Program-made: the position numbers and the translations under genes
The notes under the pieces: generated by a model
What the model saw: only the letters and a program-made list of their open reading frames with translations
What the model was told of the DNA's origin: nothing
Database searches by the model: none
From: Chara braunii
Lineage: Eukaryota; Streptophyta; Charophyceae; Charales; Characeae
Length of the DNA: 42,681 nucleotides
Assembly: GCA_003427395.1 (NCBI GenBank)
Contig: BFEA01000104.1
Location: forward strand, 2,764,000-2,806,680
Reading direction: 5' to 3'
Shown: piece by piece, positions 9,493 to 20,270 of the stretch
Layout: each line of letters begins with the position of its first letter
Position numbering within the stretch: the stretch's first letter is position 1

Positions 9493-9765
9493 AGCTGTTT
9501 TTGTGACTGTGCCGAAGTTACCCCTAAAAAAAAAAAAACTTTTAGTTTGGTTGTTTATTTTTAAATTGAGTTTGGTTACGAATTTGAGCATACCTCCCAG
9601 AGAAAAATTGTTTATATTATTATTTTACATAAGATATATTTTTTTCAGAGTTTTATGAGAAGCTTTTTTCTTTTTATGTTCGCATTCGGAGGGTTTGGGC
9701 GCTTGTTCGCGTTCGATCGCGAACGTTCAGGTTCAGTCACCGAACCCAAACGCGATGCTACACAA

Positions 9766-10086
9766 GTTTAAACAATTGTCAGATTATGAGTATTTACTAA
9801 GTATAATAAGTGTTCATCATGGGCATGGGTGGGGTAGGTGAGGATACAAAACTATTGTTCTATATCTTCGTTATTCGACAAACAGCGTGGGGTTACCAAT
9901 TGCACACTTGGTTTGGGATTAGGTACACATAAATATGGACAAGGGTATGGGTTAAAGGGTAAGGGATTGGGTTTAAACTATTGTGGGGTTATAAGTATTT
10001 ACTAAAGGTAATGAGTATCTGTCATATGCATAGTTTGTAGGTGAGGGTACAAAAGTAATGTTCTATATTTTTGTTATTTGACAAAG
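9766..10086 (+). repeat. Tandem repeat, 205-bp unit, second copy partial
   Basis: Unit one runs 9766-9970 and unit two starts at 9971. Both begin GTTTAAAC and share ATTGT, TATTTACTAA, AGGTGAGG-TACAAAA, TGTTCTATAT and GTTATT-GACAAA. The second unit diverges after about 10086. The end of unit one matches the left window edge (272-336). The array therefore brackets the proposed 9.4-kb insertion. Confidence 0.75.
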
Positions 10087-10529
10087 TTCATTTGATGGAT
10101 CTTGTTTGGGGGTTAGTATTTGCGTTTCAAGGAGTTTTTTATATTAGTGTTCATTCTAACATTAATATATAGTCACTGTGTGATTGTAGTCACATATCTT
10201 CACATCATCTCGATGACTGATACAAACAAACATGTTCATGGACGATATTCAACACTTGTCAACATACAATTTTAATGTGTTGATCACTATAAAAAATAAT
10301 TGTATTCCTTACATCATATCTGATGCATCTTACATCACATAATACGCATATTGATGTAGGCATAAACAAAATATAATTTCATTACTCGCTAACAATCACG
10401 TTTAAAATTATCCGACGTCGATGCTGGGCATGTCCTTTGTGAAACAGTCGAATAGTGACAAAAAAACTTTGACCAACATTAATGTATTTGTGAGCATAAA
10501 CAACTTGCACTCATTTATTTTGTGTTATT
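10087..10529. other. AT-rich stretch without a gene
   Basis: The sequence is AT-rich with no open frame of note. It lies downstream, in minus-strand terms, of the decayed Ulp1-like fragment and may include its lost C-terminal part. The Gln and Cys motifs expected there are not recognisable. Confidence 0.4.
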
Positions 10530-11120
10530 TCGGGATGCCTTCGCCATTCTATATGTGATTGAATGGTTTAATGCCGACCTCTTTATATTGTTCAATTGAT
10601 AATTGAAACAAAAACTTTGTGAAAACGCCTGTTACTTTTCTTGCCATTTCAATCTTTGGTAGAAGGGAGTCATAATACTGAAGTTTTGTACGTTTTAAGT
10701 CTTGCATAATGATTGTCTAATAATTGTTATTGATTATATGGAAAAATGCAATAACCAAGTTCATATTGCCTACGTTACTAAGCAACTTTTGGACTTCGTC
10801 ATATTGATATTTTATCTGTTTGTCGAAAAGTTAGGAAAAATGAATAAACTGTAAGTTGTTGTTTTCGGGATGCACCCCTTTCCTGCACTCACACTGCTCT
10901 TGTTATTAACGTCACATTCATGATGGTTCACCCTACAATGTTTAGTTTGAAAGTTCAAATAAAAATTGATTACATTCGTGTTCAACCATTTTTTTTCAAT
11001 CGTGAGTGCGATGAAATCGTGAATTACAAACTTTAGTTCCTTTCTAGTGCCTTCGTTGAATGTGCTCGACATAATGTTGAAATTTTTCAATTGTAATGGC
11101 AAGCGGATGAAAACATTCAT
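10530..11120 (-). pseudogene. Decayed Ulp1/C48-like cysteine protease fragment
   Basis: The frame from the ATG at 11118-11120 gives 102 residues. They contain KKWLNTNVINFYLNF (residues 43-57), the WLND-V-I-FYL signature at the start of Ulp1/SENP (peptidase C48) domains. Near 10840 the frame shifts and the similarity continues with AFFHIINNNY-stop-TIIMQ and then QYYDSLLP, which fits the His-Trp and Asp-Ser motifs of the family. At the His-Trp position the codons are TAT TAG (10717-10722), so the catalytic His is Tyr and the Trp is a stop. The Asp of YYDS is present. Ulp1 enzymes cut SUMO from proteins, and plant DNA transposons often carry captured copies. The copy is dead: one frameshift, at least one stop, and no clear Cys box. 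Family call fairly sure, origin not. Confidence 0.65.
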
Positions 11121-12535
11121 CTCTTCTCAGTTAAGTTCTAAGTTGCTCTGTTTATAGTTCATTATTTTTTACACTTTTGTGCATCCTCTGTCACATTCGT
11201 ATAGCTATGCGTGCGCAATAAGTCACGATACGACTAGCCGCACAACTTCGACCATAATCAAAATTCGATGTCACTCAACCATTCATACACTGTGATGTGT
11301 GAAAGAGAACAAAGCGTTTGTGTTTGTGCATGGTCGGGGGACCGGGGGGGGGGGGGGGGGGGAGAGGTAAACAAACGTATATTATCATACCATTTGTATC
11401 TTTCAATGAACGGAGAGACATAATAAAAATGGGTAGTCTGGTGATATATGTCCATTTAAGCAAACAAACGGTTTATGCGTTTGTTAAACGATTCATATAC
11501 TTCACTTAATGTTTTGAAATGAGCGACTCTACATCTGGACCCAATACTTTTTACAACTAGATATTAAACTACTAGTACCTTTGAGCTTGGTTTTGTCAAG
11601 CCTAAATTTCATTGTGCTTCGAGTTTTGTCCAATGTGGGTCCCACTCCATTTTTGTTTTTAGTACTCGCACGAAAAAAATAAAAATAAAAAAATACGCAG
11701 GCATGAAACTCACAAAAGAAGGAGAAAAAAATGAAACAAAACTTTGGTCGTGAAATGCAGTTATATTATTGGAAGTGCTAGTGTGAGTGTGCCCTCAATG
11801 AGGGCGTCTCAGTCTCGTGCATAGGTTGTTAAATTCTAGAAAGATGAAGGGAAAAGAAAAGTGGAATCACAAATTCGACTGTGAAGATGGTTTTATACAT
11901 TTCTTTAAGTGTCGGTGTGATCAGGGTTACCGTCCTCTGAGGAAACACAACTTGAGCAGATCACAGATTTTGCCCTTCCTCGTTGGCAGGGGACTTATAA
12001 GAATGAGAAAAAAAATGAAAAAAAGAAAACAACAACATTCAAAATCTGACCGTTTTAGCTATAAGATTCTTTACGTGGAGGGCTACTGTGAGCATGGTCG
12101 TGTAGACTATCATGCTCGACATCATTGCAGTAGAGAAAGTATCTTGAAGTTTTTTTATTTTATTTTTCTTTCACGTGCGGATAAAATAAAGCCCAATTTT
12201 ATGGGACCGTCGAGCCTGGTGGGACTTCCGAATTTTCGGGGAACGAAAAGTTTTTCCTAATTTCCCAACACAGCCGAAAGTACTAGTGGTTTAAAACATG
12301 CAATTGATTAGAAACACAAGTCGTATGATGAATAGTGGTGCTTATGCAATTTAACGCTTTCAATATGTCGTTATTTCATGATGAACAACTTTTGCACCTT
12401 ACATTGCCGTTCCCATGCGACATGCCTTATGCACATGTTATTTCAATTATGTTATATACATTCCTCCTAAGAGTTTACCAAACATGCATATGCACATACT
12501 TATACACATATCTTTATATACAAGTGCTATATGTC
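11121..12535. other. AT-rich stretch with one unrecognised open frame
   Basis: Positions 11817-12260 on the plus strand are open for 147 codons. The product is rich in Lys, Arg and His, with a Cys-containing stretch (FKCRCDQGYRP). It matches no family I know, and its composition is what AT-rich DNA with lysine-rich runs can give by chance. A G run occupies 11344-11362. Otherwise nothing is seen. Confidence 0.3.
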
Positions 12536-14110
12536 TCACTTTCTTTTCTTAGCTACATTTTTCTTTGGACGTCTAACGCTATGTATATATTCGTCCTCAT
12601 TTTTATCCACTCTGAGTTTTATCTTCCTTCGTTCTTCTGCATCGCATGCATATTCATCTGTGTCACGCTCGTCCTCGCCTTCGTTTGTCATATCAATAAT
12701 GTTGTGGCTAGTGTGGGACCCCTCACCCCTCTTCCTCTCTTCCTCTTTCCTTCCCTCCTCTGCTAGCACTTTCGCCATCTTATCACAACGTTCCTTGTCT
12801 TGCTCGATGTGTGTTTGTTCACCCTCAACACTTTTTTCTTTGCGTACACCTAATTGCATGTCTCTCACAATTAAGGGTTGCGTCTTAATAGTGTTGGTTT
12901 CCATCATTTCGAGTATACTTTCCTTAGTTGCTATTGTTTGGACAAGAGACCAGTAGGATCTAATGTTCGTTGTTACTATTTTCAATGCGCATTGGGTCAG
13001 ATTGCATTTGTATTCTTTGTTCATCCTCATACGTATCTCGCCCAAGGACAATGTTGACGTGCTTTGTTTGTTCCGCTTTCATACCTTCGAGTTCGGTACC
13101 TTCCTCCGACATGAGGATCAATTCCTTGATTGCACTTGATTGTGTCATGTGCTGACCTTCAATAGGGGTCTTCTATTTGTCCGTCAAGTTCGCATACGCA
13201 CCCTCTTCACTTGCTAGCTTTTGACTTTAACTGCAACCCTTGTTGGTGAGGCGATGATATCCTCAGAGCAACCGATATTGATACACTTAATTCCTTGACT
13301 CTGAGTGGTTGTTTGCGCTTCCAATCAATTGTCACATAGGATACACCGGACTTGAAATCGTAAAATTGATTGCTGTATTCCAACGGTTTGTTGGCACGCA
13401 AATACTCGAACAATGATTTTCCCTTGGCAGATATTGCAGTAAGGTCATCCTCATCATTTTCCTTATGTGCATGACTCAAAATTTGATTCTCAGCCCTCTT
13501 GTGCTAGTTACCTTTGGGCAGCCTTTCCTTTGTTATCCACCTGTTCTTGAGACACACTACAATTTTCCACATGCCCTCTGGAATGCAAGGCTCAAACAAG
13601 CACATGTGCCATCAAATATGATGGCCTCGTTGGTACTCTGGTGTTTCGATATACCTCTCTACGAGCACGAGGGGTACTTTGGGGTTGGGTGCCATGCCTG
13701 TTGGGATCTCATCGTTTGGTGTCAGCTTCGACTTAAATCCTCGAGAACATCGAGCTTGTCCTCCTTATCCAGTCCACTCTCATCCTTTATTTACTTGCCA
13801 ATGGGCATCTCTTCGGTCACCGAAGGGCCAGTTACATACCTGTACGGATTGTCGTAATTGTGCATGTTTACGCATCTTGTGACAGGGGTTGGCTCAATAT
13901 TCAACATCCCTCCCAAAGCTCCTCATCCATTGTACATTCCCTGCATGTGCATCCACCAAATCGAAGCTCGTGTTTGCTTGCTCACCAACTTCATTGTATT
14001 GACCCTCATTGGATCGCTTTGTAGTGGTCGACTGACACTCACTTTACTACCTGAACGATTGTCCTCTTGAGTGAGTGTGCCTCGATTATCTTCCTTATGA
14101 GGTCAACAAA
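12536..14110 (-). pseudogene. Decayed charged coding fragments, family unknown
   Basis: Minus-strand frames give coherent but broken pieces. Going 5' to 3' these are a segment near 13920-13800 (including YNDN-type PYRYVTGPSVTEEMPIGK), one near 13690-13620 (VPLVLVERYIETPEYQR), one at 13479-13207 (90 residues with SLFEYLRANKPLEYSNQF), one at 13148-12960, and a 171-codon frame at 13051-12536. The last is rich in Glu, Lys and Arg and ends in a basic RRPKKNVAKKRK tail that resembles a nuclear localisation signal. Stops and frame changes separate the pieces. They lie 5' of the Ulp1-like fragment on the same strand and could be its N-terminal region, since such proteins often have long charged N-termini. 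That link is inference. Confidence 0.35.
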
Positions 14111-14212
14111 GGTGTTGCCTGGCTTGTTCGTGACCTTTTATGTGACTCTTAATCGGGTAATGGAATGTTGAGATCCAATGTTTTTTTTTTTTTTTAAACA
14201 CCCCCTCCATTG

Positions 14213-14244
14213 CTAGTGGTGCTGATAAGAGCAGTCACCACTAG
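14213..14244 (+). other. Perfect 9-bp hairpin
   Basis: CTAGTGGTG (14213-14221) pairs exactly with CACCACTAG (14236-14244) around a 14-base loop. It sits just before a dispersed repeat copy and may mark an element end. Confidence 0.5.
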
Positions 14245-14255
14245 TAGCAGGGGAG

Positions 14256-14313
14256 AGGCTCCATCTATTGGTGGGGAGCATGACCTGCTGAAAAACGGGT
14301 CCAACGTCTCATT
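14256..14313 (+). repeat. Dispersed ~55-bp repeat, copy 1 of 3
   Basis: The copy reads CTCCATCTATT, GGTGGGGAGCA, then CCTGCTG, CGGGTCCAACGTCTCAT. The same order of blocks occurs at 28617-28652 (plus strand, first half) and at 36870-36924 (minus strand, full length, with CACGTGCTG in the middle). This is probably the end of a repeat family scattered through the genome. Confidence 0.55.
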
Positions 14314-14360
14314 TACAACAGAGCTTGGGGGATATCAGAACAAGATCTTAAGATTTGCCT

Positions 14361-14996
14361 GCCAGCATTGATTACTCTGGATTCAGAGGACTGATTGAGC
14401 AGGATAAAGGGGAAAGGGAGAGAACCTCTTCGCCTCATGCAGGGTGCCAGATATCAGTTATTTCAACCTAGTTCCTCCCTCGCTTAATTCCAACATTGCA
14501 TAGGGTACATATACGGGGCCTTTCCGTACGAAACGTACAGGTAATATCTATACGGGATCTGTACAGAAACCTGTACGGAAACCTGTATGTCTTGTATGCC
14601 CCCCTACGAAAAAGCAAAAAAAAAAAAAAAAAAAAAAAAAAANNNNNNNNNNNNNNNNNNNNNNNNNNNNNNNNNNNNNNNNNNNNNNNNNNNNNNNNNN
14701 NNNNNNNNNNNNNNNNNNNNNNNNNNNNNNNNNATCACAAAACAAGCAACATTTGGCTGATCATCATCTTCAAATTCTTATTAAAATTTGAGGAAAAAAA
14801 ATAAAAACACTACCGGATTCAAAAAAAAAAAAAAAAAAAACACTCGTATGGGCCCCCTTTGCGTACGAGTTCAAGAGTGTGAATTTGTACTCGTACGAGG
14901 GTGCGTACAAGTGGCAATGCAAATTAATTCTCTTGTTATTTAACTTAATCCGCCAGCATTGATTGCCCCAAATTACCCTAGGGGATTGATTGAGCA
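14361..14996 (+). repeat. Diverged direct repeat around the first gap
   Basis: GCCAGCATTGATT-(about 19 bases)-GATTGAGCA occurs at about 14361-14402 and again at about 14953-14996. Between them are CGTACG-rich sequence (14510-14600 and 14845-14905), A runs at 14616-14642 and 14821-14840, and an N gap at 14643-14733. The layout suggests two copies of one element meeting at an assembly gap. Confidence 0.45.
14643..14733. other. Assembly gap (91 N)
   Basis: An unresolved run of N directly follows an A homopolymer. Any frame crossing it is meaningless. Confidence 0.99.
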
Positions 14997-15039
14997 ATTA
15001 AGACAACTTGGAAATAAAACGGTCAGCTGGGCGTCTCTT

Positions 15040-17290
15040 CTAGCTTGGTATGACAAGCACTTTCCATTCTCCTTTTCCATCTCGTCCCAGCCAGACTCCT
15101 AAACTTCATGTGCTCCCTTAGATGCCATTGAAGTTGTTCTTCCCCGGGAGGCACCGGGGGTGATGGCTCGTGGGTCTTGACTCGCAGCAACAACTTCGAT
15201 CATATCTGAATTTCTGCCAGGGAAAGGGGGTGGGGTGGGAAAGGGTCAGGGAAATCTGATGGAGGTCTCATTAGGAAGGAGGGTTCAACAGTGGTCCAGT
15301 CATTGAATACTAAATGGTAGTCTTTGGGTGGATCCTGTCTTGTTGAGTCAGCCAGGTCACCCCCCCATTCAACCCGAGCTATCCACCCCTCCCATTGACC
15401 CCCTAGCCAATCCATGCAGAATGTTGTGATTACCTGCTTAATGTCCTGTTCAGTATGAAAGATGTCGAGTCGTGATTTGAGGGCTTGCCATCTGCGTATT
15501 GATATCAGCTGGACTAGCTCTTTGATTTATTCTATTAGTTCAGACCCGCCTATTTTCACACTTTCCAGTGCCAGGAGGTAGCGTTGCCACCAAAGAGCCT
15601 AGAGAACTGACAACCTTCCTAAACTAAACAGGTTGTTTGTGAAGTTAGGGGAGGCCGCCATTTTTGGGCAATGTCCTGTTAGTATGGATTGTGAGGACCA
15701 TGGTCAGTAAGTGTCGAGATCCAAGCTCGATGTGTCTTCTTTGCTATCCATTGGATTGCCTCTTCGCCTTCTTGTGTTATTTCGTCGTAATGCTTGATTG
15801 TGATAGTATCGTGTTGCATCTCGAACCACAGACGTTCGCATCGTGTGACAACCATCTAGAAAGCACCTGTGTGAGCCCCATGGTAACCATTAAGAACTTG
15901 TTGCACCATGACTTCTCTAATCACATAGTCCCGGTCCAACTGAGATTGCGGCGCATTGCCGAATAATGAAGCCCACACTTTTTCCCTCTTTCTCTTGAGT
16001 TTGTGGTACATATCCTTGTCCTCGCGATGTGCTGTCTTCCGTTGCTCCAGATGACATTCATGTTGCCGATCCTGTACGAGATGTTCAATGAACTTTGTTA
16101 GGTAAGCCATGCTTTTGGAGGACTCATCCCATGCGAGTATATGGTTCTTGACACATAGGAGCTCCCATGCGAGTTCTGTGTGTGGCCTCTTGAGCAGCAA
16201 CACACCCTCATCCTCCCTAATGAATGAGCTGCAAAGAGTTTCGAGACATGTTGGCTCCCGCTCACAGAATATACAGCTTCGGGGCCCCTTGAAACACCAG
16301 CGTGAAGCACTGCTGCCACGAACGTGGCAACACCTTGATGTCATCCTATTTGTACATGTTCCTCATGACGTGTTTTTGATTCTTCTTTGGTTCGAATACA
16401 ATCAATGTCCAATTCTCGCTGCAATACATTATCATCTTGTACAAGTAATCGAATGCCTCATTAGTCCATGCGCCACACCTTGAGGGCCCAGAGAAATCAA
16501 AGATGGCAGCCCGACAATTCATCTTCATCGCACCTACGAATTCTTCAATAGTCGCCAGCACTACCTTTGGCTCGATACAAAAACATACTAGCAGTGTGGT
16601 CATCTGTCTGTTCTTATCCCAAAGATGTGAAGAGCGCTGCAGACCATTCGTTTGACCTCCACCTTCAACACATTTGGTCGATGGCTTGGTACACAACAAC
16701 TTGAAATGGAATGAAGCTTCCTTGTACATTGTCTCTGTTGGCTTCCGCCCCCCATCGTTGTGTACCTTCACCTCGTTCTCACCTCCCAACCGCTTGGGAA
16801 CCTTTTTCACCTTGTTGTCTAGGATGCTTTCCCGTTCCCGGTTCCAACTTTCCTTTGTGAGGTCGTTCTTGTTATACCTCTTCATTATTTTTGTATACCG
16901 AATGAAGAAGTTATGGTTCCAGTCCTCATCTGACCTCCCCTCAACCGTGAACAACACATAATTGAATATATGCACCATGCATCTCTCCTGGCGCGCACAG
17001 TTAATCATCTCCTTCATATTTGACTTTTCCTGAGGAATGGAGTGTGTATTGGGAGTGACATTCCCTTCCATTATCTGCTTTAGTGACACCCCGTTCCCTC
17101 TCGCTGTCATGTCATCAAACTATTTCAAAACACTTAGCAACAGATCTGGTATGGAGACTGTGGGATTGGGTGGCCCCTTTGTCACCCAAATACAATGGTA
17201 CAGTCCCTTCTTTCCTCTCTCCACTTTGAAGAACTGCCCTGGTTGCCTCCCCCCTAACCTTCTAGGCATTCTGGCCGGACTTTGTCCATT
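15040..17290 (-). pseudogene. Decayed gene of >500 codons, family unknown
   Basis: The minus strand is readable from about 17290 down to 15040 with a few breaks. From 17290 the frame runs through PARMPRRLGGRQPGQFFKVE, a TAG near 17122, then 254 codons from 17110 to a TAG at 16346-16348. The frame then changes and 162 codons follow (16344-15856). After another TAG it continues to about 15690, and a further piece (15650-15040) includes WWQRYLLALESVK and a 71-codon frame at 15415-15200. Near residues 213-245 of the 254-codon part is a hydrophobic strand with AAIFDFSGPSRCGAW, followed by FDYLYKMI and NWTLIVFEP. That pattern resembles the motif IV region of SAM-dependent methyltransferases, but I do not claim the family. 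The charged DED-W and KRKREKVW parts suggest a nucleic-acid-related or transposon protein. Confidence 0.5.
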
Positions 17291-17594
17291 GTGTTTTGGT
17301 AGGAGTCTGGACTACCATACGGAGAAAAAAAATTCCACTAGTGGTCAAACCTCTCTCTCTCTCTCGCGCGCGCGCGCGCACGCGCGCGCGCGTTGCGCTC
17401 ACTCTGCAGTTCACTTTTCACAACACAATCAGCAAGTGTCCCCTTTGATTTTTTTTTTTTTTTTGACAAAGCATGAGATACAAGCTAACCTATCCCGATT
17501 GTGACGGACCCACCGAGATGGCGGTCTATCAGGATCAAGACGGAGGGTTGACGGGGAGGAGATGGAGATAGAGTTGGAAAGGATATCACAACTC
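17291..17594. repeat. CT/CG microsatellite and poly-T
   Basis: (CT)7 at 17351-17364 runs into an alternating CG/CA tract at 17365-17392, a sequence type prone to Z-DNA. CAGTTCACTTTTCACAACA follows at 17405-17423 and recurs next to the other microsatellite at 29420-29440. A T run lies at 17447-17464. No gene is seen. Confidence 0.7.
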
Positions 17595-17859
17595 TGACGC
17601 GGACTTAACACGCACGTACTCCAAAAGTGTAGAATGAAGAATAATCTGAAAAACAGATAACAACTAAGGTATACCCCCAACGGATTGGCTGGACTGGACT
17701 GGACTGGCTTGGTACCGACAATGGTACCGGGCAAGACTGGATTGGACTGGAACAGTACACGACCTGTGGGGTCGGGCCACGACATGGTCCCACAGGCCGA
17801 ATTAGCAAATAGCCAAATAGGCCTTGGCTGTAGGCCAAGGTAGATAGAGGCCTGTTGCA
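17595..17859 (-). repeat. 265-bp dispersed repeat, copy A
   Basis: This segment matches 28301-28566 along its whole length, with roughly 85% identity by eye. On the minus strand it starts TGCAACAGG and ends GCGTCA, so it is bounded by TG...CA like an LTR. It contains TGGACTGGACTGGACTGG, and two GGTACC sites ten bases apart. Both copies keep one long minus-strand frame with the shared peptide WPDPTGRVLFQS. The flanks show no matching target duplication, PBS or polypurine tract, so I do not call it an LTR of the retrotransposon between the copies. Confidence 0.75.
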
Positions 17860-18740
17860 CGATCCTCATACATGTAATGGATCGCAAGAGCCATAAACAC
17901 GGTACCCGTAAAAGCAGCGGAACTCTGCAATAAAGAAAGTTGAGAAATCTAGGATGCGGAGCACGCTCCATGCGGAGTCCACGCGATGCAGCCTAAGCTA
18001 CATAATGTCAACTGAAAAGCAAATGCCTAGTATAAACATCCTAACTATCAACAAAAAATGAAATGTAGCATGATACAATCCTAAAGTCCTAGAAGCAATG
18101 ACCTCAGTGCTGAAAGAGAAAAGAGCAATATGTCACAAGTAATGTCATGTCGCTGAACCACTAAGAGTGGGATGGTTTCAGAGGGGGTGAATGCAGCCTG
18201 AGAATCGAAACTCCTAAGGGCAGTCACACACGAAAGTAAGGGATAATCAGCAGGCTCAAGGTGAGAGAGTGGTAGCGAAACAAAACCAATGACCCTAACA
18301 GATAGACCATCAAAATGATTAACTGAAGGCATGCAAGAGCCGACACTAGGGTGATGAGGGCAGTGGGTGAGGGAAACATGCACACAACTCACCGACTTGG
18401 GGAGGAGGGAAACATGCACCAAGATAACTCTACGGTCTCAATGCCTATGCGATACCAAGGGAGAGCCCAACTCAAAGAGACCCAGCTAAGTGAGGACCAT
18501 CATGCGACAGATGCAAGAGAATGTACAGGGTATGAAGTAGTCACGTCCAAAGTAGTTGAAGTTGATAAGATGGCTGAAGTCGAGAAGGTGACTGAAGTCG
18601 TCGAGGTGGTCGATGACGCCGATAAAGTAGGAGTCGAGTCGATGTCGAAGCAGAGCCGCAAAACGCTGACATCCTGAAAAAGTTGATGATGGAGTACCTG
18701 AAGTTGTGAGTCAGTAGGAAAATAGTAGGTGATCAGAGTG
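17860..18740. other. Downstream flank of the chromovirus
   Basis: On the minus strand this follows the chromodomain stop at 18741 and would be the 3' untranslated part of the element. It holds GTCGA-rich imperfect repeats at 18540-18660 and a duplicated GGGAAACATGCAC word near 18370 and 18408. No coding domain is seen. Confidence 0.4.
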
Positions 18741-19391
18741 TCAGTCGTCAAGACGTCGAGGGCGTCGACGAGTGCGCTGTGGACACGCAAAGGCGTCCAT
18801 CTCCTGCTGAAGAACGGCTTCAGAGGGAGCGGGCTCGTCCTCAGCAATCTCCTCAACCAGAGGAGGAGAAAAAGGGTCAGTCGGTTGAGTAGGGGCAGAT
18901 GTCTCAGCACGACGAGCACGGTCATATGCACGCACCAACATCTGGGCATGTTGCAAGTGCTCGAGGGGCTCCCAAGTAGCCTCCTCATCAGGATAGCCCT
19001 TCCAACGCACAAGGTACTCGATGCGTGGAGGGGTATCGTCGGTAACTCGGCGAGATACGATGTCGGAACCGACGAACTCCTCATGACTGTCCACCATGAT
19101 AGGTGGAGGGCGCTCATAAGGACGTCCGACGAAGAGCTCGGATGGTCTGCGAAAAGGATGCAAGAAGGAGAGTCTGACGTGGTAAACATCGTGTACGCGA
19201 GCCTGTCGAAGGTAATTAAGTAGTTTCACACGGAAGCTGACCGGGCTAGCAACAATATCAGAACCGACGACCTGAAGGATGCGGCATGAACCGAAGAAAC
19301 GACGCCTGAACTTGCGAAGCGTATCCGCTTCGAGTTGCACGTGACATGCGTCGATGAGCACATTGTCACCGACTTTGAATGGGTGATCCAT
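18741..19391 (-). pseudogene. Integrase C-terminus with chromodomain, chromovirus 1
   Basis: This 216-codon frame starts at ATG 19389-19391 only because a stop precedes it; it continues the integrase. Residues 1-85 hold the GPY/F-like region (FKVGDNVLIDACH, then FRRRFFGSCRIL and VYHVRLSFLHPF). Residues about 104-157 are a canonical chromodomain: PPRIEYLVRWKGYPDEEATW and EPLEHL. The aromatic cage positions (Tyr125, Trp130 and Trp140) are kept. The chromodomain binds methylated histone H3 and directs integration to heterochromatin in related elements. The tail is acidic and Pro-rich, ending RRRPRRLDD. Confidence 0.92.
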
Positions 19392-19406
19392 TCGTGATCG
19401 GTTTGC

Positions 19407-20270
19407 TCATACGACCATGCGAGTCTGGGAGTCGGCTAGACTCTCGTGTGCGTGCTTCATAATCGCTACCATGTGGGCGATCCACTCGTCAAGTGCAGGA
19501 CAACGAGTGTCTGGGCGCAACCGCGATGGTCGTTGGAAGTTCGCGGGTACGTGAGGGTGGTAGCCGAGGTCGCAATAGAATGACGACATCCCCGTGGCTT
19601 GCGAAACAACGTGGTTGTAGGCAATCTACGCATAGGCTAAGTGTAAGTCCCACTGCTGGTCATCCCCAACAAACTTTTGGAGGATATTACAGAGAGTTTT
19701 ATTGGTGACCTCAGTCTAGCCATCCGTTTGAGGGTGGTAAGATGATGAGAAGAGGAGTTAGGATCCGTACACCTTGTGCAGACGTCGCCAGAATGTGCTG
19801 GTAAAGCGCGGGTCACAGTCGGAGGTGATGCTCTTAGGTAAGGCATGATCTCTCACGACTCAGTCGAAGACTATGTCGGCGACCTCACAAGCGCTAATGC
19901 GATAGCGGCATGAGACAAAACGTGCACGCTTCATGAAGTGATCGACGACGACCAAAATAGCATCATGACCACGCTCAGTGGGTGGGGGGAGGGAACCAAT
20001 GAAATCCATCGAGATGGACTGCCAACGACCCTTGGGTATGGGTAAGGGTTGAAGTAACCGATACGAAAGGTGGCTCGCATTGTTCACCTCCTGCAGGTAG
20101 GACACTCCTGGATGTAGGTTTTGATGAAGTCCTTGGACTTCGGGCAGACATATAGGTGGCAAACACGAGCCAACGTTTTGTGGAAGCCCATATGACTGGC
20201 AACTGCCTGGTCGTGGAACTCTGCTACAGCCTGGACGGGGAGCTGTCCAATGGAGGGAACGCACATACAT
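19407..20270 (-). pseudogene. Integrase of chromovirus 1
   Basis: The zinc-binding HHCC module is at about 20215-20085 (FHDQAVASHMGFHK with CPTCRR). It is out of frame with the catalytic core, so a shift lies near 20090. The core reads SISMDFIGSLPPP (first Asp), TSDCDPRFTSTFW (second Asp, about 19815) and SSSYHPQTDG-stop-TE (Glu, about 19725). The stop in TDG-stop-TE replaces the almost invariant Gln codon (CAG to TAG). Further stops sit at FD-stop-VVRDH (about 19858), YGS-stop-LLFSS (about 19758), AYA-stop-IAYN (about 19630) and VV-stop-ANRSR (19407). The D,D,E triad would insert the cDNA into the host genome. Confidence 0.85.

Larger units (their letters stand above)
337..9765. mobile_element. 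Candidate 9.4-kb non-autonomous insertion with inverted ends
   Basis: The segment interrupts the tandem repeat found at 272-336 and 9766-10086. Its edges are both GTTTAAAC (329-336 and 9766-9773), which would be an 8-bp target duplication. The same word occurs once inside the uninterrupted repeat at 9971-9978. The left end reads CTGTATAGCA (337-346); the right end read inward on the minus strand is TTGTGTAGCA. TTCG-rich palindromes lie just inside both ends, and a 71-bp inverted repeat sits further in. Eight-base duplications and subterminal motif clusters are typical of hAT elements, but the tips are not a hAT consensus I recognise and no transposase is visible. The segment could also be a chance arrangement of repeats, because GTTTAAAC is a repeat-unit word. 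Confidence 0.45.
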
